From Limnohabitans_A sp048020265 (GTDB lineage: Bacteria; Pseudomonadota; Gammaproteobacteria; Burkholderiales; Burkholderiaceae_C), in the NCBI RefSeq assembly GCF_048020265.1, contig NZ_CP171843.1, positions 496,001 through 560,000 of the forward strand: 64,000 bases of DNA, written 5' to 3'. The first letter of the stretch is position 1; each line of letters starts with the position of its first letter. Shown piece after piece: positions 59,209 through 64,000 of the stretch. The notes beneath the pieces are model-generated. The model was not told where the DNA came from, did not search any database, and saw nothing but the letters and a program-made list of their open reading frames with translations. Made by a program: the position numbers and the translations under genes.

Positions 59209-60213
59209 ATGCTAGACGATCGTGCCAAGTTATTGCTCAAAGCGCTGGTGGAACGCTACATCGCCGACGGCCAACCCGTGGGCTCGCGCACGCTCTCCAA
59301 AGCCTCGGGCCTGGACCTGTCACCCGCGACCATCCGCAACGTGATGTCCGACCTGGAAGAGCTGGGCCTGATTGCCAGCCCCCACACCTCGGCCGGGCGC
59401 ATCCCCACCAGCCGGGGCTACCGCCTGTTTGTGGACACCATGCTCACGGTGCAGCGCGATGGCCTGGACACCCCGGCCCTCACGCCCGACCAGCCGCAAA
59501 AGGTGATCGCCAACGCCGCTAACTTGCTGTCCAACCTGTCGCATTTTGTCGGTGTGGTCATGACACCCCGCAGGGCCTCGGTGTTCCGGCACATCGAATT
59601 TTTACGTTTGTCCGAGCGGCGCTTGCTCGTCATCATCGTCTCGCCCGAAGGCGATGTGCAAAACCGCATCCTGTTCACCGAGACCGATTACTCGCAAAGC
59701 CAGCTGGTCGAAACGTCCAATTTCCTCAACACCCACTATGCGGGCATGGCCATCGAGCAGGTGCGCAGCCGGGTGCAGCAAGAGCTGGTCAGCTTGCAAA
59801 GCGAGATCGCCACGCTCATGCAAGCGGCCGTGCAAGTCAGCACCGAAGCCCTGGCCGAAGACCAGAACGAGGTGGTGATTGCAGGTGAGCGCAATTTGCT
59901 GTCGGTGAGCGACTTTTCCAGCGACATGGGGCATTTGCGCCGGGCGTTTGAGCTGTTCGAGCAAAAAACGCAACTCATGCGTTTGCTGGACGTGTCCAGC
60001 CAGGCCGAAGGCGTGCGCATTTACATCGGCGGCGAAAGCCAGATCGTGCCCATGCAAGAGCTGTCGGTCGTCAGCTCGCCGTATGAGGTGGACGGCCAGG
60101 TGGTCGGCACCCTGGGCGTGATCGGCCCGACCCGCATGCCTTACGACCGCATGATCCAGATCGTTAACATCACCTCGCGCCTGGTCAGCAACGCGCTGAG
60201 CCAGTCTAAATAA
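59209..60213 (+). CDS. hrcA: Heat-shock repressor HrcA
   Basis: Represses groE and dnaK operons by binding CIRCE operators. 334 residues: winged helix (LLLKALVERYIADGQPVGSRTL, then LSPATIRNVMSDLEELGLI), followed by HrcA core with RHIEFLRLSERRLLVIIVSPEG and the ending VIGPTRMPYDRMIQIVNITSRLV. No CIRCE (TTAGCACTC-N9-GAGTGCTAA) was seen upstream of it, so it does not seem to control itself here. A tRNA gene follows after 29 bases. Confidence 0.96.
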   Translation: MLDDRAKLLLKALVERYIADGQPVGSRTLSKASGLDLSPATIRNVMSDLEELGLIASPHTSAGRIPTSRGYRLFVDTMLTVQRDGLDTPALTPDQPQKVIANAANLLSNLSHFVGVVMTPRRASVFRHIEFLRLSERRLLVIIVSPEGDVQNRILFTETDYSQSQLVETSNFLNTHYAGMAIEQVRSRVQQELVSLQSEIATLMQAAVQVSTEALAEDQNEVVIAGERNLLSVSDFSSDMGHLRRAFELFEQKTQLMRLLDVSSQAEGVRIYIGGESQIVPMQELSVVSSPYEVDGQVVGTLGVIGPTRMPYDRMIQIVNITSRLVSNALSQSK

Positions 60214-60242
60214 ACGGTCCGACTACAATGCGTGCCTGTAGT

Positions 60243-60524
60243 GGGGCGTTAGCTCAGTTGGTTAGAGCAGAGGACTCATAAAAATTGTGCACCGAGGCAG
60301 GAAACTCTTCGTGTGAATGGCGTCAAATTCGGTGAAAGCTAAGTGCAGCGATGCATACGCCAATGCCGAGCCAAGCTGCAAGTGGAAACACTTGTTGAAG
60401 GTGTAGAGACTAGACGGCGCCCACCTAAAGTGAAAACCAGGGTGAAGGCATAGTCCAGGGAGTGGCGAAAGCCACACAAACCAGAATCCTTTGGTCCACG
60501 GTTCAAGTCCGTGACGCCCTACCA
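60243..60524 (+). tRNA. tRNA with anticodon CAT (Ile2 or Met), interrupted by a group I intron
   Basis: Exon 1 is 60243-60279 and exon 2 is 60485-60524. Joined they form a 77-base tRNA with CCA: acceptor GGGGCGT / ACGCCCT (one G-T), D-arm GCTC / GAGC, anticodon stem GAGGA / TCCTT, loop CTCATAA, T-arm CACGG TTCAAGT CCGTG. Anticodon CAT fits either tRNA-Ile2 (read AUA after lysidine change) or elongator tRNA-Met. The Azoarcus parallel favours Ile, but the acceptor pairs do not settle it. The intron starts directly after the anticodon. Confidence 0.93.
60280..60484 (+). ncRNA. Group I self-splicing intron (IC3-like, Azoarcus type)
   Basis: 205 bases, without an open frame. P1 is formed by the anticodon CAT of exon 1 with GTG at 60287-60289, with the T-G wobble at the splice site. 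P7 is GACTA (60408-60412) with TAGTC (60451-60455). P9 is GTGGC GAAA GCCAC (60462-60475), with a GNRA loop, and a GGAAAC loop lies in P2. The terminal omega-G is 60484. GTCAAATTCGGTGAAAGCTA and GAAGGTGTAGAGACTAGACG are the core segments shared with the Azoarcus ribozyme as I recall it. It should splice without protein. Confidence 0.95.
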
Positions 60525-60541
60525 CTTACACCAACAACTTT

Positions 60542-60569
60542 GCCCGCTCCCCACCCAGCGGGCTTTTTT
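60542..60569 (+). terminator. Intrinsic terminator after the interrupted tRNA
   Basis: GCCCGCT (60542-60548), loop CCCCACCC, AGCGGGC (60557-60563), then six T. Confidence 0.88.
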
Positions 60570-60579
60570 ATTTCTGGGT

Positions 60580-61611
60580 TCAATTCGCCCAGTCAATGGC
60601 CGCAGGCACACCACCCCAGCTTGCGGCAATTCCCCGCGCCTGACGAATGGCATCCACTGTGGCCAGTGCTGTGGCCTCGGCCGCCATCACGGTGAGCAGC
60701 ATCAGATCCACCGGGCCTGCTTCGGTGCCGGTGGCCATGGCAAACAGGGTGTCGCCGTCCAGTGTGGTGTGGGCCGGGCGGATGCTGCGGGCCAGGCCGT
60801 CGTGGGCGCTCATGGCCAGGCGCTTGGCTTGGGCCTTGGTGAGCGTGGCGTTGGTGGCGACCACGCCAATGGTGGTGTTGGTGCCGGGTAGGGGGCGGTT
60901 GCCGCGCTCACCCGCCAGCAAGGCGCGTTGGGTGTCCAGCAAGTTGTGTCCATCGGCCGTGCGGGCACCGGCCAGCACTTGACCAGTAGTCGGGTCGATC
61001 ACATCGCCCACCGCGTTGCAGGCGACCAAGGCGCCCACCACCCAAGGCCCCACGCGCACGCTGGCGTTACCGATGCCGCCTTTCATGCAGCGATCCAGGC
61101 CAAACAATTTGCCCACACAGGCGCCTGCGCCCGCACCCACATTGCCTGCGGCGGGTGTGGCCGTCGAGGCCGCTTGGCAGGCGGCATAGCCTGCTTCTGC
61201 GCCGGGTCGGGCCTTGGGGTCGTCACCCGGGCGCACCACGGGCAAATCGAACAACACGGCCGCAGGCACGATGGGCACGCGGCCGTAGCCGGTTTCAAAA
61301 CCGATGCCCTGCTCATCGAGCCAGCGCACCACGCCCGTGGCGGCATCCAGCCCGAAAGCGCTGCCGCCGCTGAGCACCACGGCATGCACTTTGTCGACCA
61401 GGTTGGCCGGGTCCAGCAAATCGGTCTCGCGGGTGCCCGGAGCGGCCCCGCGCACATCCACCGCGCCCACGGCGCCTTGGGGGGCCAGCACCACCGAGCA
61501 GCCGGTCAGGCGCTCGGTCAGTGTGAAGTGACCGACCTGCAGGCCGGGGACATCCACGATGGAGCCCACAAGGGCGTCTTGGGCGCTGTTTACAATCGTT
61601 TGCGATGCCAT
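60580..61611 (-). CDS. P1 family peptidase (DmpA/aminopeptidase-like)
   Basis: 343 residues from ATG 61611, preceded by AAGAG; ATG 61626 is the alternative. An N-terminal-nucleophile fold: VPGLQVGHFTLTERLTGCSVVL at the start, VVLSGGSAFGLDAATGV, and the self-cleavage region PGTNTTIGVVATNATLTKAQA (listed here in two overlapping parts, TNTTIGVVATNA then LTKAQAKRL). The ending RPAHTTLDGDTLFAMATG is typical. Relatives include L-aminopeptidase D-esterase DmpA and beta-peptidases. The natural substrate is unknown. Divergent from the peptide-type ABC genes. Confidence 0.88.
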   Translation of the reverse strand: MASQTIVNSAQDALVGSIVDVPGLQVGHFTLTERLTGCSVVLAPQGAVGAVDVRGAAPGTRETDLLDPANLVDKVHAVVLSGGSAFGLDAATGVVRWLDEQGIGFETGYGRVPIVPAAVLFDLPVVRPGDDPKARPGAEAGYAACQAASTATPAAGNVGAGAGACVGKLFGLDRCMKGGIGNASVRVGPWVVGALVACNAVGDVIDPTTGQVLAGARTADGHNLLDTQRALLAGERGNRPLPGTNTTIGVVATNATLTKAQAKRLAMSAHDGLARSIRPAHTTLDGDTLFAMATGTEAGPVDLMLLTVMAAEATALATVDAIRQARGIAASWGGVPAAIDWAN

Positions 61612-61654
61612 CTCAACTCTTTTCATCGTTGCTCACAGACCCTAAGGATAGCGC

Positions 61655-62620
61655 GTGCCCCTGTTCTTTTTGAGACGGCTGCTGAGCTTTGTGCTGACCC
61701 TGCTGTCCATTTCGGTGGTGGTGTTTGTAGTGCTGGAGTTGCTGCCGGGCAATGCCGCGCAGGTGATCTTGGGCGAAACGGCCACGCCGGAGTCGATCGC
61801 GGCGATGGAAGACAAGCTGGGCCTGAACCAGCCCGCGGCCACCCGATATCTGAGCTGGATGGGCGGCATGCTGCAGGGCCAGACAGGCCTGAGCATTTCT
61901 TACGACACCCCCACCGCCCAGTTGATGGCCGAGCGCATGCAGGTGACGCTGCCACTGGCTGTGATGGCCATGGGCCTGACCGTGGCGCTGGCGTTGGCGC
62001 TGGGTATTTACGCCGCCTCGCAGCAAAACAAGGCGGGTGATATGGGCGTGATGACTCTCAGCCAGTTGGGTCTGGCGCTGCCCAATTTCTGGCTGGCCAT
62101 TCTTTTGATCCTGCTCTTTGCGGTGCACCTGGAGTGGGTGAGTGCGGGTGGTTTTCCGGGGTGGTCCCAAGACGATGGTGGCGGGGTGCTGGAGGGCGTC
62201 AAGGCTTTGCTGCTGCCCGCCATGGCGCTGGCGGCGGTGCAGACGGCCATCTTGACGCGGGTGACCCGCTCGGCCGTGCTCGACACCTTGCGCGAGGACT
62301 TTGTGCGCACTGCCCGGGCCAAAGGCCTGTCGCGCCGCCAAGTGCTGTGGGGCCATGTGCTGCGCAACGCCATGATCCCGGTGCTCACCGTGATGGGCCT
62401 GCAGTTTGGCAATCTGATCACCAGCGCCATCGTGATTGAAAACGTGTTTGTGCTGCCGGGCATTGGGCGGCTGATTTTTCAGGCCATTGCCAACCGCGAC
62501 CTGATCGTGGTGCGCGATGTGGTCATGTTGTTGGCGGCGCTGGTCATCCTGATCAACTTTTGCATCGACGTGCTGTATGCGTGGATCGATCCGCGATTGA
62601 AGGCGGGCCATGCGGGATAA
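61655..62620 (+). CDS. Peptide/nickel-type ABC importer permease 1 (DppB-like)
   Basis: 321 residues, GTG start with AAGGA eight bases upstream. Six membrane helices; N-terminal FFLRRLLSFVLTLLSISVVVF and the coupling EAA-type loop RTARAKGLSRRQVLWGHVLRNAM followed by ENVFVLPGIGRLIFQAI. It is the first of at least three genes of a dipeptide/oligopeptide/nickel importer; the next starts 11 bases before it ends. No binding-protein gene is visible on this side. Confidence 0.93.
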   Translation: MPLFFLRRLLSFVLTLLSISVVVFVVLELLPGNAAQVILGETATPESIAAMEDKLGLNQPAATRYLSWMGGMLQGQTGLSISYDTPTAQLMAERMQVTLPLAVMAMGLTVALALALGIYAASQQNKAGDMGVMTLSQLGLALPNFWLAILLILLFAVHLEWVSAGGFPGWSQDDGGGVLEGVKALLLPAMALAAVQTAILTRVTRSAVLDTLREDFVRTARAKGLSRRQVLWGHVLRNAMIPVLTVMGLQFGNLITSAIVIENVFVLPGIGRLIFQAIANRDLIVVRDVVMLLAALVILINFCIDVLYAWIDPRLKAGHAG

Positions 62621-63455
62621 CAACACATTTTGGCGACGCGCCTTGCGCCACCCGAGTTTTTTAGCAGGCGGGGCCATGGTGCTGCTGATGGTGCTGTGCG
62701 CGGTGCTGTCCTTATTTTGGTCGCCTTACCCGGTGGGCGACATCGACATCCCCAACAAACTGGCCTCGCCCAGCGCCGCGCACTGGCTAGGCACCGACAG
62801 CCTGGGGCGCGACATCGGTTCTTTGCTCCTGGTGGGCAGCCAAAATTCTTTGCTGGTGGGCTTTATTGCGGTGGGCATTGGCCTGGGTGTGGGCGTGCCT
62901 TTGGGTTTGCTGGCCTCGGCGCGGCGCGGCTGGGTGGAGGAGCTCATCATGCGGGCCTCGGACTTCACCTTCGCCTTTCCGGCTTTGTTGTCGGCCATCA
63001 TGCTGACCGCGATCTATGGGCCGGGCCTGGTGGTGAGCATTGTGGCCATTGGCATTTTCAACATCCCGGTGTTTGCCCGCATTTCGCGCGGTGCCGCCAA
63101 CGCGGTCTGGGCGCGGGACTATACAGCGGCTGCCCGCGCCGCAGGCCAGGGCCCGCTGGCCATCACACTCACGCATGTGCTGCCCAACATCGCGAGCGTG
63201 TTGATCGTGCAGACGACCATCCAGTTCGCCATCGCCATCCTGGCCGAGGCGGCTTTGTCTTATCTGGGTCTTGGCACGCAGCCGCCGCAGCCCAGCTGGG
63301 GCCGCATGCTCAACGAAGCGCAGTCGCAGATGTTTCAAGCCCCCATGCTGGCGGTGTACCCTGGCGCGGCCATTGCGCTGGCGGTGCTGGGGCTGAATTT
63401 GCTCGGCGATGGTTTGCGCGACGTGCTCGACCCCCGGCTGGCGCGGCAAAGGTGA
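62610..63455 (+). CDS. Peptide/nickel-type ABC importer permease 2 (DppC-like)
   Basis: 281 residues: an N-terminal helix (FLAGGAMVLLMVLCAVLSLF), the family motif HWLGTDSLGRDIGSLLLVGSQNSL, and the EAA loop AARAAGQGPLAITLTHVLPNIAS, ending in GLNLLGDGLRDVLDPRL. It forms a pair with the DppB-like protein. The ATPase gene follows after 2 bases. Confidence 0.94.
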   Translation: MRDNNTFWRRALRHPSFLAGGAMVLLMVLCAVLSLFWSPYPVGDIDIPNKLASPSAAHWLGTDSLGRDIGSLLLVGSQNSLLVGFIAVGIGLGVGVPLGLLASARRGWVEELIMRASDFTFAFPALLSAIMLTAIYGPGLVVSIVAIGIFNIPVFARISRGAANAVWARDYTAAARAAGQGPLAITLTHVLPNIASVLIVQTTIQFAIAILAEAALSYLGLGTQPPQPSWGRMLNEAQSQMFQAPMLAVYPGAAIALAVLGLNLLGDGLRDVLDPRLARQR

Positions 63456-63457
63456 GC

Positions 63458-64000
63458 ATGAACGATCTATCAAGCGCCAAGCCGTTGCTGCAAGTCGATG
63501 ATTTGCGCGTGAGCCTGCCCACGGCCCGGGGCTGGGCGCAGGCCCTGCGTGGCGTGTCCTGGCGCATGGAGCGGGGCCAGACGGTAGGCCTGATTGGCGA
63601 GAGTGGCAGTGGCAAATCGCTCACCGCATTGGCCCTGATGGGCTTGTTGCCCGAACGCGCCCGTGTGAGCGGTTCCATCGTGTTCAAGGAGCAGGAGTTG
63701 GTGGGCCTGCCCGAGCCGCAGATGTGCCAGCTGCGCGGTGCCCGCATGGCCATGATCTTCCAGGAGCCGATGACGGCGCTCAACCCCTTGCATCCGATCT
63801 GGAAGCAGATCGCCGAGCCCTTGCGCCTGCACCAGCACATGAGCGCCAGCGACGCCAAAGCCCGCGCCCTGCAACTGCTCGAACGCGTGCAGTTGCCCCG
63901 TGCGCGTGAACGGCTGGATGCCTATCCGCACGAGTTGTCGGGCGGGCAACGCCAGCGCGTGATGATCTCGATCGCGCTGGCCTGCAGTCCCGACCTGCTG
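63458..64000 (+). CDS. Peptide/nickel-type ABC importer ATPase (3' end outside window)
   Basis: 181 residues are visible; the gene runs past the window edge. Walker A GLIGESGSGKSLTALALMGL (about 46-65), Q-loop MIFQEPMTALNPLHPI and the signature LSGGQRQRVMISIAL are present; Walker B lies at or just past the end. The motifs are those of DppD/OppD. In many Burkholderiales the DppD and DppF halves are fused at this place; whether that holds here cannot be seen. Confidence 0.94.
   Translation, partial: MNDLSSAKPLLQVDDLRVSLPTARGWAQALRGVSWRMERGQTVGLIGESGSGKSLTALALMGLLPERARVSGSIVFKEQELVGLPEPQMCQLRGARMAMIFQEPMTALNPLHPIWKQIAEPLRLHQHMSASDAKARALQLLERVQLPRARERLDAYPHELSGGQRQRVMISIALACSPDLL

Noticed and set aside
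60262..60525. Open frame over the interrupted tRNA
   Set aside because: The region folds as tRNA exons and a group I intron; the reading frame is not a gene and no homing endonuclease fits in 205 bases.

Overview
The window is a stretch of chromosome from a betaproteobacterium of the order Burkholderiales, most like the Comamonadaceae. The support is the high-GC core with runs such as lolB - ispE - tRNA-Gln - prs - rplY - pth and recN - nadK - hrcA, together with the protein flavour of the housekeeping genes. Genus and species cannot be settled from sequence alone. No transposase, integrase, CRISPR array or prophage gene was seen.

Layout. Bases 1-7,500 hold core genes: the end of fdhD, a large FtsX-type permease, a truncated haemoglobin, a Smr protein, apaH, a CorC/HlyC membrane protein and an H-NS family protein. 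Bases 7,600-32,200 are a surface-polysaccharide (O-antigen or capsule type) locus. It opens with a NusG paralogue of RfaH type and a cis-prenyltransferase. Then come an SLBB export protein, two Wzz chain-length proteins, and genes for sugar-nucleotide synthesis, Wzx flippase, Wzy polymerase, glycosyltransferases and a PglC-type initiating transferase, and finally rfbA and rfbC. Two near-identical ops-like elements (9254-9265 and 13225-13236) lie in the leaders of the locus, as expected for an RfaH-controlled system. Bases 14,340-20,100 are strikingly AT-rich compared with the rest.

How the locus may work. PglF, PglE and PglD would make a UDP-diacetamido-trideoxyhexose (bacillosamine type) that PglC loads on undecaprenyl phosphate. 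FnlA, FnlB and FnlC would make UDP-L-FucNAc. RfbA with WecE and a hexapeptide acyltransferase would make an N-acylated dTDP-Fuc4N. One initiating transferase plus two glycosyltransferases match three sugars, so a trisaccharide repeat is a reasonable prediction. Wzx would flip it, Wzy polymerise it, the Wzz proteins set the length and the SLBB protein export it.

Bases 32,200-64,000 return to core genes: purT, a three-gene ABC efflux set, a PfkB kinase, radC, fkpB - ispH - serS, tRNA-Ser, a LuxR-type regulator, trpS, an M50 protease, yciO, a PHP phosphatase, yfhL, pth, rplY, prs, tRNA-Gln, ispE, lolB, a TPR protein, mutM - mutY, rapZ - recN - nadK, hrcA, a P1 peptidase and the start of a peptide-type ABC importer. 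The most notable element here is a tRNA gene with anticodon CAT (60243-60524) interrupted right after the anticodon by a 205-nt group I intron closely resembling the Azoarcus tRNA-Ile(CAU) ribozyme.

A family of REP-like palindromes (at least eight copies, with the core GCCCCTGC) is scattered between genes.
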